From the NCBI GenBank assembly GCA_965240325.2, contig OZ251239.1, forward strand, positions 558,001 through 622,000: 64,000 nt of DNA, in the 5' to 3' direction. Shown piece by piece: positions 39,446 through 48,561 of this stretch; the stretch's first letter is position 1; the number at the start of each line of letters is the position of its first letter. Below the pieces are notes generated by a model that worked only from the letters and a program-made list of their open reading frames with translations, was not told the DNA's origin and searched no databases. The stretch is from Rebecca billardiae RCC1528 (taxonomy: Eukaryota > Haptophyta). Position numbers and translations under genes: made by a program.

Positions 39446-41101
39446 TCACGCCTCCGCGCCGGCGGGCGAGGCGGCGTCCTCCGCCAACGAGCTGCAGAGG
39501 GGCTGCTGCCGCTGCTTCGGGCTTCGGCGGAGCGGCGGTGAGCCTTTGTCTTTGAGCTCGGCGGGGTGCGCGCTCGTCGGCTCGCGCGGCAGCTTGCGGT
39601 GCAGCCTGCCAAAGTCACCGAGCACCGCGTCGAGCCGCTTGGCGAAGAGCTCGATCTCCGCGCGCCGCTGCCCCACCGCGCTCGCCACGGTGAAGTAAGG
39701 CGTGGGATAGTCAGCGCAGTGCGCGCCAAACCCCTGGAAGTGAACACCCTCAATGGTCTTGGCGCCTGACGGCACGACGACGCGCGCGCCCGAGACGAGG
39801 CGGGAGAAGAGGCGCGAGCCGAACGCGGTGAGCTGCTCGGCCGACGCGTCCGCGGCGCCGTCGGCCGCCCCCTCGCCCGGGCTCGCCCCGCTCCCGCCGC
39901 CGCCGCTCCCGCGCCGCAGGCAGCCCCTCAATGTGATTGCTCGCGAGATCGGGTTGGCCGGCGTCGAGAGCACGCGCTCGCCGTGCGCCTCGGCGACGCG
40001 GCCGACCTGCTCGACGAGCGCGCGGAAGTTGTGCTCGCGCTCGGCCAGCAGCGCGTCCCACCCGTCCGCGCCGAGGTACAGCAGCGTGACGAACAGGTCG
40101 AGCACGGGCGCGGCGGACGCACGGCCGGCGTAAGTCTTGGAGACTTGGGCGAGTAGCGCGGGCGCGTGCGGCGCGCAGCCCTTGCCCCTCGCCGAGACGG
40201 CGACGATCGCGCCGCCGACGGGCACGAGGAAGTTCTTGTCCGTCGACTGGATGATGGCGTCCACGCGCCCGTGGTTCATCGCCGCGTCCAGCGCCTTCAT
40301 GATCGGCCGGCACTGCACGCCGTAAGCATTGTTTACGACATGCGGCACGTTTTTTGCCGCGCACTCGCGCGCGAGCGCGAGCACGTCGTCGGGGGCGCGC
40401 GGCGCGAAGCACGAGGTGGTGGAAAGGACGCAGAGGACGGCGTCGGGACCGAGCCGCTCGATCGCCGCGCGCACGGCCGGCACGTCCGTCACGATCTGCT
40501 CGCCGCCCTGCGTGTCGTCCCGTACGCCGTCGACGACGACCGGCGTGAGTCCGGCCGCGAGGATGGCCTTGAAGCACGCCTTCTGGTCGATGCGCGGCCA
40601 GATGACGTGCGTGGCGGCGGCGCCGCGGAGCCTGCGCAGCGCGAGGAGGGTGAGCGTCATCGTCATCCCCGTCGCGAGCGGCAGCACCAGCGCCTGCGAG
40701 AGCATCGGCGCGCCCGCGCGCCGGAGCGCGTCGAGAGCGAGCGCGTTTGCCAGCTTGAGCATCAGCGAGGAGCCGGCGGCCTTGGGCTGGACCTCGGCGA
40801 TGTCGCCCGAGCGGCCGATGCCGTGGGCGAGGCGGTAGTGCCGCCGCGCGACCAGCGGGCAGACCACGCGCCCCTCGCGCTCGCCCACGCCCGCGTTCCC
40901 CACGAAGTTGTTCGAGTCCATCGACGCGAGCTCGTGCAGCAGCAGCTCGATGGACGTCTCGTCCCAGCCGTGCGTGGGCAGCCGGCGCTGCGCGAGGAGC
41001 GACTTGACGAGGCTCTCGCGCGTGTGCCGCGACTGCGCGCCCTGGCGCACGTACGCCACGGGCACCAGCTGCTCGGCCAGCGCGAAGTTGGCGTCGTTCA
41101 T
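39446..41101 (-). CDS. SEPSECS: O-phosphoseryl-tRNA(Sec) selenium transferase (SepSecS)
   Basis: 551 residues, single exon. Converts Sep-tRNA(Sec) to Sec-tRNA(Sec) with selenophosphate, the last step of eukaryotic selenocysteine synthesis; PLP-dependent, cytosolic tetramer. It aligns by eye almost end to end with animal SepSecS: 'LVPVAYVRQGAQSRHTRESL', 'GWDETSIELLLHELASMDSN', 'VGEREGRVVCPLVARRHYR', 'HGIGRSGDIAEVQPKAAGSS', 'VIWPRIDQKACFKAI', 'STTSCFAPRAPD', 'VVNNAYGVQC' and the PLP-lysine region 'STDKNFLVPVGGAI'. Near residues 380-420 there is a Gly/Ala-rich insertion ('GSGGGGSGASPGEGAADGAA'). Start chosen at ATG 41101 because 'MNDANFALAEQ' matches the family's start. Confidence 0.95.
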   Translation of the reverse strand: MNDANFALAEQLVPVAYVRQGAQSRHTRESLVKSLLAQRRLPTHGWDETSIELLLHELASMDSNNFVGNAGVGEREGRVVCPLVARRHYRLAHGIGRSGDIAEVQPKAAGSSLMLKLANALALDALRRAGAPMLSQALVLPLATGMTMTLTLLALRRLRGAAATHVIWPRIDQKACFKAILAAGLTPVVVDGVRDDTQGGEQIVTDVPAVRAAIERLGPDAVLCVLSTTSCFAPRAPDDVLALARECAAKNVPHVVNNAYGVQCRPIMKALDAAMNHGRVDAIIQSTDKNFLVPVGGAIVAVSARGKGCAPHAPALLAQVSKTYAGRASAAPVLDLFVTLLYLGADGWDALLAEREHNFRALVEQVGRVAEAHGERVLSTPANPISRAITLRGCLRRGSGGGGSGASPGEGAADGAADASAEQLTAFGSRLFSRLVSGARVVVPSGAKTIEGVHFQGFGAHCADYPTPYFTVASAVGQRRAEIELFAKRLDAVLGDFGRLHRKLPREPTSAHPAELKDKGSPPLRRSPKQRQQPLCSSLAEDAASPAGAEA

Positions 41102-41245
41102 CGCGCACGCGCTCGAGAGGCCGCACGCGCGCACGCCCACTCGAGCGGTTTCCACGATGGCAGTCCTGCGCGACTTCCGCTTCACGCTGCTCACCAGGTC
41201 GTGAGGGGTGCGCGGAACAACGGGCTCGCGAGCCCGCCGCCGCCC
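41102..41245. promoter_or_regulatory. Bidirectional promoter region
   Basis: Only 144 bp separate the divergent starts of SepSecS (minus) and the AI-2E permease (plus). Confidence 0.4.
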
Positions 41246-43036
41246 ATGTACGGCGGCGGCGGCGGCGGTAGGCAGCCGAGGACGGAGGTCTCGCCCCGGG
41301 CGTCGGAGCGCGCGGAGCCGAGCGAGGTGTCCATCCTGAACGACCTCTTCTCGCCGCTGCGCTCGGTGCCCTCGCCCGCCATGCCGACGCGCGCGTCGCA
41401 TGCGTCGATCGAGGCGCACCTGATCTGCGTCAGCCTCGTATTTATTGCGTGCTGCTGCTTCGGCGTGCTGCTGGTGTACCTGCAGCCGGTGCTCAAGCCG
41501 CTCATCTTCGCCCTCTTCCTCGCCTACCTCCTCTCGCCCGCCGTCGAGTTCCTCACCACGCCCTTCTCGCCCAGCCAGATCTTTGCGCGCCTCACGGGCG
41601 CCAAGGCGGAGCGGCGCGACCTGGACGAGGAGGAGGCGCTGGTCGTCGGCCCGTTCCGCTCGCGGCGCACGCGCGCGCCGAACGACGCAGGCCTCATCGC
41701 GTGCCCGCACTCGCTCGCCGTCTTCTTCGTCCTCTTCCTCACCTCCATCGTGATCTTCATGCTCGTGAACCTCGTCATCTCGTCGATCGCCTCGCTGCAG
41801 GAGAAGTTCCCAAAGTGCGCGCGACCCGCGCAGCGCGCAGCGCACAGCGCGCAGCGCACCGCGCGTGCGGCGTACGGGCGGGAGCGTGCGCACGGGCGCC
41901 CGCCAATGTCGCTGCTGCCGGGGCTGCGCGCGCAGCCGCTACCAGTCCCTTTGCGACGGATCCTGACGATCGCCCGTGGCGCCGCCCCGCCACTGCCTGC
42001 CCGCCCTGGCGCCGCCGTGCCCCGCCCCGGCAGGTACAAGGAGCAGGCGATCACGCTGATCCACTACGCGCGCTCGACGCTCGGGCGCGACACGCCGCTC
42101 TCCAAGTTCCTCCGCTCGGCGCACATCTCGCTCTCACTGCCAGGAGCCGCGTCCCCGGTCGAGCTCTCGCGCGTGCCCGCCGCGTGGCTGAGCAAGTGGA
42201 TCCAGGAGGTGCCTATCACGTCGTACCTGATGAGCATCGCGTCGGCGGTGCTCGCGTCGATGCAGACGGTGGCGATCGTGCTGCTCTTCGCGGTGTTCCT
42301 CATGCTCGGCTGGGGCCGCGGGGAGCACGGGGCGCACGGCCCTGGCGTCGGCGGCGGCGGCGGCGGCGGCGGCTTGGCCTATGAGCGCGAGCGGCGCGCG
42401 GCGCGCGCGCGCGCCGAGTCGGACGCGGACGAGGAGGCGCGCGCGGAGCGCATGCCGCTGGCGGAGAAGATCGACCACCAGGTGCGACGGTACATCGTGC
42501 TCAAGTCGGGGCTCTCGGCGCTCACCGCCGTGAGCGTCGGCGTCACCCTCGGCCTGCTCGACGTCGACCTCTCATTTCTTTTCGGCCTTTTCTCCTTCTT
42601 CGCGAATTTCATCCCAAACGTGGGCGCGGTCGTGGCGACGCTGCTGCCGCTGCCAGTGGTGTGCCTTGACCCGACGATGACGTGGTGGGGCGGGCTGCTG
42701 GCGATCCTGCTGCCGCTCGCGATCCACATGGTGATCGGCAACGTGATCGAGCCCAAGGTCTTCGGCATGGGTCTCGCACTGCACCCGGTGGTCGTCCTCT
42801 TCACGATTCTCCTCTGGGCCCTCGCGTGGGGCATCTCTGGCATGATTGTGAGTGTGCCGCTGACGGCGGTGCTGCGCATCGTGCTCAAGGAGATCAGGCA
42901 TCCGTACAGCGCGGTGGTCGTCGACCTGCTCGAGGGGCGCTGGCTGCCGCAGCGAGGCGCGGGCGTGCCGCTCTCCTCACAGCCGCGCGGCCGGCCGCCG
43001 GACGGCCCCGTCACGCCGACGCCGCACCACATCTGA
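41246..43036 (+). CDS. AI-2E/PerM-family membrane protein
   Basis: Two exons, 41246-41814 and 42034-43036, 523 residues. The intron 41815-42033 (GTGCGC...GCAG, phase 2) is a multiple of three, so its retention would not shift the frame. An N-terminal Gly-rich stretch is followed by paired TMs ('LICVSLVFIACCCFGVLLVY', 'LKPLIFALFLAYLLSP') and the hallmark C-terminal half of the family: 'FGLFSFFANFIPNVGAVVAT', 'MVIGNVIEPKVFG', 'LALHPVVVLFTILLWAL' and 'WGISGMIVSVPLTAVLRI'. Bacterial relatives export AI-2 or act as Na+/H+ antiporters; algal members are uncharacterised and may sit in plastid or endomembranes. A poly-Gly loop (42350-42373) is low complexity. Confidence 0.85.
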   Translation: MYGGGGGGRQPRTEVSPRASERAEPSEVSILNDLFSPLRSVPSPAMPTRASHASIEAHLICVSLVFIACCCFGVLLVYLQPVLKPLIFALFLAYLLSPAVEFLTTPFSPSQIFARLTGAKAERRDLDEEEALVVGPFRSRRTRAPNDAGLIACPHSLAVFFVLFLTSIVIFMLVNLVISSIASLQEKFPKCARPAQRAAHSAQRTARAAYGRERAHGRPPMSLLPGLRAQPLPVPLRRILTIARGAAPPLPARPGAAVPRPGRYKEQAITLIHYARSTLGRDTPLSKFLRSAHISLSLPGAASPVELSRVPAAWLSKWIQEVPITSYLMSIASAVLASMQTVAIVLLFAVFLMLGWGRGEHGAHGPGVGGGGGGGGLAYERERRAARARAESDADEEARAERMPLAEKIDHQVRRYIVLKSGLSALTAVSVGVTLGLLDVDLSFLFGLFSFFANFIPNVGAVVATLLPLPVVCLDPTMTWWGGLLAILLPLAIHMVIGNVIEPKVFGMGLALHPVVVLFTILLWALAWGISGMIVSVPLTAVLRIVLKEIRHPYSAVVVDLLEGRWLPQRGAGVPLSSQPRGRPPDGPVTPTPHHI

Positions 43037-43387
43037 CGCGCGGGCCGCCGGCGCACCGCCTCCGCGCATCCCGCCGGTACGGGCAGCGCGGCGCCCGAGC
43101 CCACGCTGCTGACGCGCACGGGCCTGCGGCATCAGGCATGATGACGGCCTGGCATCGGCCTGGGCCCGTTTCCGGGCCGGTCGGCGGGGATCGGCGCCGT
43201 GCGGGCTGCGCGGCCCGGCGCACCCTGCGGCGCAGTGGGTGGACGTACGCACAGTCCCCATGCATCATCGTCATGCTCGTCCTGCTTATCATATGCTCGT
43301 CCTGCTTATCTACATTCATCATGCAGTACTATACTACTTGACTGTTATTAGCTGCAGTCGTCATCAGTCAGCACGCGACTACTGATG
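43037..43387. other. Convergent intergenic spacer with 18-bp tandem duplication
   Basis: 3' ends of the permease and F-box genes face each other. 'ATGCTCGTCCTGCTTATC' occurs at 43273-43290 and again at 43293-43310. No gene. Confidence 0.55.
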
Positions 43388-44116
43388 CTAAGGCTGAGGC
43401 TGAGCCGCCAGTGCCTCGAGCGTCACCTTGTGCACCTCATGGACCTCGCCCCGGCGGAGCACGTCCCAGAAGCGGCGCGTGTCGGCGTGCGAGGCGTCGG
43501 CGAGCTCGAGCAGCGTCCTCTCCGCCGAGTGCAGGTGGTCGCGGCAGCGGTAGCCTCGCAGGTCACGCCCACCCAGCGACCACCATCGCAGCTTGAGCGT
43601 GGCGTCAGGCACGGTGGCGCGCGCGTCGACGCATGCGCGCTCGACCTCGGCAGGACCGAGCTCGCTGCCGGAGAGGATCACGCGCATGAGCGCGACCGCC
43701 GCGATCACCTCCTCCGAGCGCATCGCCAGCTCGATCAGCGAGAGCTGCGCGCCGCGGCCGGCAGCGCCGAACGCGGCGGCGAGCTGCTGCTCCGCGTCTG
43801 CAAACGCTGCGCAGCGCACAGAGCGCTCCGGCGAGCCGAGCACGCGCACGCTGGCGGTGGCACGCTCGAGCTCGAGCCGGGCGGCCGCGCGCGCTGCGCG
43901 GAAGCGCGCGCGAGCGTCCGCGCCGCACCCACCGCCGCCAAAGCTGAGCGCGCTCAACCTCTCCCAGAGGTCCGCGCGCCGGGAGACGGCGGCGAGCGCG
44001 CGGCACGCGAGAGCCGCGGGGCGGAGGGCGAAAGTGTGCGGCGGCTCGGAGACCTTGAGCATGATCTCTACGAGCACGTCGGGCGGCAGCTCGGCCAACG
44101 TCGCGGCGGTCGCCAT
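43388..44116 (-). CDS. F-box-like protein
   Basis: 242 residues, single exon, start ATG 44116. The N-terminal F-box pattern is clear ('LAELPPDVLVEIMLKVSEP', 'ACRALAAVSRRADLWERL'). The remaining 170 residues are Ala/Arg-rich and helical, with a short conserved-looking 'LKLRWWSLGGRDLRGYRC' segment. As an F-box protein it would link an unknown substrate to an SCF ubiquitin ligase. No typical substrate-binding repeats (LRR, Kelch, WD) are present. Confidence 0.65.
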   Translation of the reverse strand: MATAATLAELPPDVLVEIMLKVSEPPHTFALRPAALACRALAAVSRRADLWERLSALSFGGGGCGADARARFRAARAAARLELERATASVRVLGSPERSVRCAAFADAEQQLAAAFGAAGRGAQLSLIELAMRSEEVIAAVALMRVILSGSELGPAEVERACVDARATVPDATLKLRWWSLGGRDLRGYRCRDHLHSAERTLLELADASHADTRRFWDVLRRGEVHEVHKVTLEALAAQPQP

Positions 44117-44489
44117 CCCCCGCCCGCCTTTCCGCCGAACGTCGCGGCCCGCACGTCCACAGCCCTCTTCCGCGGCGATGGTTCTTACACGAGAGCATCA
44201 ATCTTCGCGCGCGCGAATTTGATGACAGCCGCCCTGCCTTTTCGTTCGCGATGAGCGCAACCGGCAAACCGTCGTGTTCGGAATCGATATAAGATTCCGA
44301 TTTCCGTCATCGCGGCGGCCGGTCTCCTGGTCGGAGCGAGCAGGCCAGCGCGCACTCGGCAACTCACTCAGAGTCCTGCTGGCCAGTGCTCGGCAAAGGC
44401 GTCCATGCTCGCCGGACCGTGACGGGCTGTCCGGGCACGCAACGGGCCCCGCCCCCGCAGCACGCTCACATGCTGGCAGCAATACGTGC
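44117..44489. other. Intergenic
   Basis: Spacer between the F-box gene's start and the ABC1K stop, both on the minus strand; the F-box promoter is expected here. No other feature seen. Confidence 0.45.
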
Positions 44490-46898
44490 TCAGTCGAGCG
44501 CCAACGCCAGCCCGCGCGCGCGCCGGCGCGCGGCGCGCGCGCCGAGCAGCCGACAGCCAAGCGCGCGCGCGCGCGCCGATCCCTCGAGCAGCGCCGCCTC
44601 CGCCACGAGCGCGAGGAGCGCGGGGCCGAGCGCGAGGAGCGCGAGCGCGCCGAGCGGCGAGCGCGCGAGCTGCACGGCGTGCGCGCGCACCAGCATGCGC
44701 GCCAGCCGGTTGCGCCGCGCGAGCCGTTGCAGCCGCCACGGCGAGAGGCGGCGGCGCGTGCGCACCCGGAGCCCGCGAGGGAGCGCGCGCGCCGCGCTCG
44801 CAACGCCGAGCAGCGCGGTGCGCGCGGCGGCGAGGACCGTCGCGCGGAGCGCGCTGCGCTCGCGCGGGCTCGCGTCGCACAGCATCTCGCGCTGCGCGCG
44901 CACCACGCCGCGCAGCGCCGCGCCGCACAGACTTGGCGTGCTCACGGACACGGCGACGCGGCGCAACGCGCCGCCTTCAACCGACGGTTCAAGCACCAGC
45001 GCGCCGGCCTCGGCGGCGGCGCGGCGGAGGCGTGCCTCGGCGCTGCTCGGGCCGGCCGAGGCGGGGTCGGGCTGCTGCGCGGCGGCGCTCGGGCCGGCGG
45101 AGGCGGCGGCCTCGTCGCGCCCGCCCAGCAGCCGCAGCCGCGCCCAGCGCGGCACGCCCTCCTCGTCGACGCACAGCTCGCGCAGCGCGCGCCGCCCCTC
45201 CGCGGTCCGTGGCGTAAGCGCGCGGCGCACCGCGTGCGGCAACGCCTCGTCGACGGCTGAGATCGGGGTGGCGAGCTCGGAGGCGAAGCCGTCGAGGGTG
45301 ACGACGGCGCGGATGATGAAGACCATCCACGAGGGCAGCACGAAGCGGTAGCTCAGCGAGAGGCTCGAGAGCGCCGTCGTCATCTCCGAGAAGGATCGAT
45401 CGGCGCCCGCCTCCTGATCCATGTGTGCGACGAACGCCGCTGCAAACGTTTTCTCGTCGACGCTCGCCCAGCGTCCGGGCGCGAGCGGCCCGGCGGGCTC
45501 GCCGGTGCGCGCGTCGACCCAGAGCGAGGGGCGCGGCGGGAGCAGCCCGAGCGCGCGCAGGTCGCCGATCAGCTCCTCCCACCTCCGGCCCAGCGTGTGC
45601 AGGATCCCCAGCGCCATCGCCTCCTGCTGCGCCACGGTGCACGACGTCACAAGCCCAAAGTCTAAAAGAGCGAGCTGGCCGCGTGGTGTGTACAGCATGT
45701 TGCCGTAGTGCGGGTCGGCGTGGATCACGCCGGTGCGCAGGAGCTGGAGGAAGCACGCGCGCAGCCCGAGCCGGATCATCGCCTCCTGCTCCGCCGCGCC
45801 CAGCTCCGTCAGCTTCCGCCCGTCCACCCAGCCCATTGTGAGCACGCGGCGCGCGCTCAGCGCTCGGAGCGAGCTCGGAACCGTTAGCTGTGGCATCAGC
45901 GGCGTGTGCACGCGCTCGAAGGCGGCGGCCTGCTCGGCCTCGAGGCGGAAGTCGATCTCGCGGAACAGCCCCGCGCCCACCTCCGCCGTCATCTCCTCGA
46001 TGTCCGCCTCCTCGCTCAGCACGCCCAGCGCGCGCAGCCAGCGCAGCAGCAGCCGGACCACCGTGCAGTCGAGCGCAACGTTGGAAGCCACGCCCGGGCG
46101 CTGTACCTTGACTGCGACCGCCTCGCCGTCGGCGGTGACGGCGCGGTACACCTGCGCGAGCGAGGCCGCGGCGATCGGCGCGTCCGATATCGCCGCGAAG
46201 AGCGGCGCCGCCGACTCCGACCCCGACCCCGCCGCCGCGTCCGCGCCCGCGTCCGCCACCGCCGCCGCCGCCGCGCGGCGCAGCTCCCACTCGCGAGGTT
46301 CGAGCGCGGCCGCGGGCACGCGCGCGGCCGTGACGTGCTCGGGCGCGACGCCGAGCTCGCGCGCGATCGTGCGCATCGCAACCCCGTCGTCGAACACGAC
46401 GTTCGCGTCCTGCAGCGACGCCAGCGCGTCGGCCGCCTCGTCGCCGATAATGTCGGGCCGCGTGGCGAGCGTCTGGCTCAGCTTGACAAAGACGACACCG
46501 AGCGAGGACATGGCGTCACGCAGCCGGTCGCCACGGTCCTCGGCGCGCGTGAGCCACGCGAGCGCGACCGATGCGCCCGTCGCGCCCACCTGCGCCAGCC
46601 GCACCGCGACGGTGAGCGGGCGCGCGGCGTAGAAGTCGCCGATCAGAGCCATCTTCGATTCAAACTGCATGTCGCGTGCGACCATGGCCTCCTCGAGCGG
46701 GTTGACGTGGACGGGCGCGGCTGGGACGGACATGGACATGGCCACGGCACGAGGCGCCGTGGAGCAAAACTGGACCCCTCTGCCCGAAGAGCGGGCGCCG
46801 GAGATGGCGCTCGCGGCGAGGACGGCGGCCCATGCAGGCGTCATTAGCGCGACAAGACCCGATACTTGTATGCGTGGTGACGAAAACGTTGGCGCCAT
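44490..46898 (-). CDS. ABC1/UbiB-family atypical kinase (ABC1K)
   Basis: 802 residues, single exon, start ATG 46898. N-terminus 'MAPTFSSPRIQVSGLVALM' plus 'AWAAVLAASAISGARSSG' looks like an organelle-targeting (signal plus transit) sequence. Family motifs in order: 'LGVVFVKLSQTLATRPDI' (KxGQ-type, here KLSQ), 'APIAAASLAQVYRA' (Ala-rich loop), 'AVAVKVQRPGV', 'FREIDFRLEAEQAAAFE', 'VIHADPHYGNMLY' and 'LALLDFGLV'. The KLSQ variant and the plastid-type extension fit plastid/plastoglobule ABC1Ks, which act in prenylquinone metabolism. The C-terminal 250 residues end in hydrophobic segments ('LGALALLALGPALLALVAEA'). The first codons lie inside the leader shared by the EsV-1-7 genes (46885-46922), so the two genes are divergent with 84 bp between starts. 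Confidence 0.9.
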   Translation of the reverse strand: MAPTFSSPRIQVSGLVALMTPAWAAVLAASAISGARSSGRGVQFCSTAPRAVAMSMSVPAAPVHVNPLEEAMVARDMQFESKMALIGDFYAARPLTVAVRLAQVGATGASVALAWLTRAEDRGDRLRDAMSSLGVVFVKLSQTLATRPDIIGDEAADALASLQDANVVFDDGVAMRTIARELGVAPEHVTAARVPAAALEPREWELRRAAAAAVADAGADAAAGSGSESAAPLFAAISDAPIAAASLAQVYRAVTADGEAVAVKVQRPGVASNVALDCTVVRLLLRWLRALGVLSEEADIEEMTAEVGAGLFREIDFRLEAEQAAAFERVHTPLMPQLTVPSSLRALSARRVLTMGWVDGRKLTELGAAEQEAMIRLGLRACFLQLLRTGVIHADPHYGNMLYTPRGQLALLDFGLVTSCTVAQQEAMALGILHTLGRRWEELIGDLRALGLLPPRPSLWVDARTGEPAGPLAPGRWASVDEKTFAAAFVAHMDQEAGADRSFSEMTTALSSLSLSYRFVLPSWMVFIIRAVVTLDGFASELATPISAVDEALPHAVRRALTPRTAEGRRALRELCVDEEGVPRWARLRLLGGRDEAAASAGPSAAAQQPDPASAGPSSAEARLRRAAAEAGALVLEPSVEGGALRRVAVSVSTPSLCGAALRGVVRAQREMLCDASPRERSALRATVLAAARTALLGVASAARALPRGLRVRTRRRLSPWRLQRLARRNRLARMLVRAHAVQLARSPLGALALLALGPALLALVAEAALLEGSARARALGCRLLGARAARRRARGLALALD

Positions 46899-46982
46899 TT
46901 TCTCGCACCACGAATCCTTGGTTCGGCCCGCCCGGGTCGGGCGGCGCGCGCAAGCCGGTGCGCCACGCACAAGCTGGCCGGC
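46885..46982 (+). promoter_or_regulatory. EsV-1-7 leader of copy A, overlapping the ABC1K start
   Basis: The sequence AACGTTGG, then GCGCCATTTT, TCTCGCA, CCACGAAT and CCTTGGTTCGG recurs before copies C, D and E and, split by an insertion, before B (50353-50392 plus 54887 on). In B to E it starts with the palindrome CCAACGTTGG (50354, 58570, 61850, 63136). In copy A the complementary strand of this block encodes the first residues of ABC1K. It is therefore a candidate bidirectional promoter/5' UTR that was copied with the gene. Downstream of it, a partial repeat ('ASRCATHKLAG' in frame) precedes the first ATG. Confidence 0.55.
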
Positions 46983-48491
46983 ATGGCCAACGTGAAGAGC
47001 CCCAGCTGTGATCACGCTGGCTGCACCAAGCAGCCTTCGTTCGGCATGCCGGGCGACGCGCGCGCCAGCCGGTGCGCTACGCACAAGCTGGCCGGCATGG
47101 TCGACGTGATGAACCGCAAGTGTGATCACGCTGGCTGCACCAAGCAGCCTTCGTTCGCCATGCCGGGTGGCGCGCGCGCCAGCCTGTGCGCTACGCACAA
47201 GCTGGCCGGCATGGTCGACTTCAAGCACCCCAAGTGTGATCACACCGGCTGCACCAAGGTGCCTTCATTCGGCATGCCGGGCGACGCGCGCGCCAGCCGG
47301 TGCGCTACGCACAAGCTGGCCGGCATGGTCGACGTGATGAACCGCAAGTGTGATCACGCTGGCTGCACCAAGCAGCCTTCGTTCGCCATGCCGGGTGGCG
47401 CGCGCGCCAGCCTGTGCGCTACGCACAAGCTGGCCGGCATGGTCGACGTGAGGAGCCCCAAGTGTGATCACGCTGGCTGCACCAAGAAGCCTTCATTCGG
47501 CATGCCGGGCGACGCGCGCGCCAGCCGGTGCGCTCCGCACAAGCTGGCCGGCATGGTCGACGTGAGGAGCCCCAAGTGTGATCACGCTGGCTGCACCAAG
47601 CAGCCTTCATTCGGCATGCCGGGCGACGCGCGCGCCAGCCGGTGCGCTCCGCACAAGCTGGCCGGCATGGTCGACGTGAGGAGCCCCAAGTGTGATCACG
47701 CTGGCTGCGCCAAGCAGCCTTCGTTCGGCATGCCGGGTGACGCGCGCGCCAGCCGGTGCGCTACGCATAAGCTGGCCGGCATGGTCGACGTGAGGAGCCC
47801 CAAGTGTGATCACGCGGGCTGCACCACGCGGCCTTCGTACGGCATGCCGGGCGACGCGCGCGCCAGCCGGTGCGCTACGCATAAGCTGGCCGGCATGGTC
47901 GACTTCAAGCACCCCAAGTGTGATCACACCGGCTGCACCAAGGTGCCTTCGTACGGCATGCCGGGCGACGCGCGCGCCAGCCGGTGCGCTACGCACAAGC
48001 TGGCCGGCATGGTTGATAGTCGTCTCGCCGTCCCCAAGCGCAGGCTGGAGCATGGCACGGATGGCACCGGCGACCAGGGCACGCGCGCCGCGAAGCGACG
48101 GCACAAACCCACCAGCTGCGTTGCCGCTGTTTCGGACGCCGCGCCGCAGCTTTCACCACCGCCGCCGCTGGTCCCTGTCAGCATCGTCCGCTGGCGCTCG
48201 CCAGATGGCACGATCCATTCGGTTGACGACGGGGTGGTCAATAATGGTGTCTCAGTCTGGGCCCTGGACGAGCGGTATCAGCGTGGCAACGCAGGTGAGA
48301 ACGCAATCCGGGCTGCCCATGCCGGCCATGGAATCTACGACCAGGGTCTACCAGCACGCATCAACACCACAGCGGTGCCAGCACTACCGCCGTCACCATC
48401 GATGGTGGTGGGAGCAGCACGCCGGCAGCAACCGCAGGACATACCTGTGGTGATGGCCAGGAGGGCCAGGGTCCGGGACGCTGCAGGCTGA
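46983..48491 (+). CDS. EsV-1-7 repeat protein, copy A (9 repeats)
   Basis: 502 residues from ATG 46983, which is the linker Met of a repeat ('LAGMANVKSPS'). Nine consecutive units of 38 residues, each C-X4-C-X16-C-X2-H-X12, for example 'CDHAGC', 16 residues, 'CATH', 'KLAGMVDVRSPK'. This is exactly the EsV-1-7 motif known from a brown-algal virus gene and from the Ectocarpus developmental regulator IMMEDIATE UPRIGHT. It is Cys3His-like and probably metal-binding; biochemical function is unknown. Two units have His preceded by Pro (CAPH). After the last unit come a bipartite basic stretch (KRR ... KRRHKP, a likely NLS) and a 150-residue C-terminal domain with 'IVRWRSPDGTIHSVDDGVV' and 'ERYQRGNAGENAIRAAHAG'. 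Likely nuclear. Confidence 0.85.
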   Translation: MANVKSPSCDHAGCTKQPSFGMPGDARASRCATHKLAGMVDVMNRKCDHAGCTKQPSFAMPGGARASLCATHKLAGMVDFKHPKCDHTGCTKVPSFGMPGDARASRCATHKLAGMVDVMNRKCDHAGCTKQPSFAMPGGARASLCATHKLAGMVDVRSPKCDHAGCTKKPSFGMPGDARASRCAPHKLAGMVDVRSPKCDHAGCTKQPSFGMPGDARASRCAPHKLAGMVDVRSPKCDHAGCAKQPSFGMPGDARASRCATHKLAGMVDVRSPKCDHAGCTTRPSYGMPGDARASRCATHKLAGMVDFKHPKCDHTGCTKVPSYGMPGDARASRCATHKLAGMVDSRLAVPKRRLEHGTDGTGDQGTRAAKRRHKPTSCVAAVSDAAPQLSPPPPLVPVSIVRWRSPDGTIHSVDDGVVNNGVSVWALDERYQRGNAGENAIRAAHAGHGIYDQGLPARINTTAVPALPPSPSMVVGAARRQQPQDIPVVMARRARVRDAAG

Positions 48492-48561
48492 TGAAGTCGT
48501 GAAGCGTGGCTGCATATCGTTTTGGCCCTTTCAGAATTCAGGAAATAAAGGGTTTAGTGAT

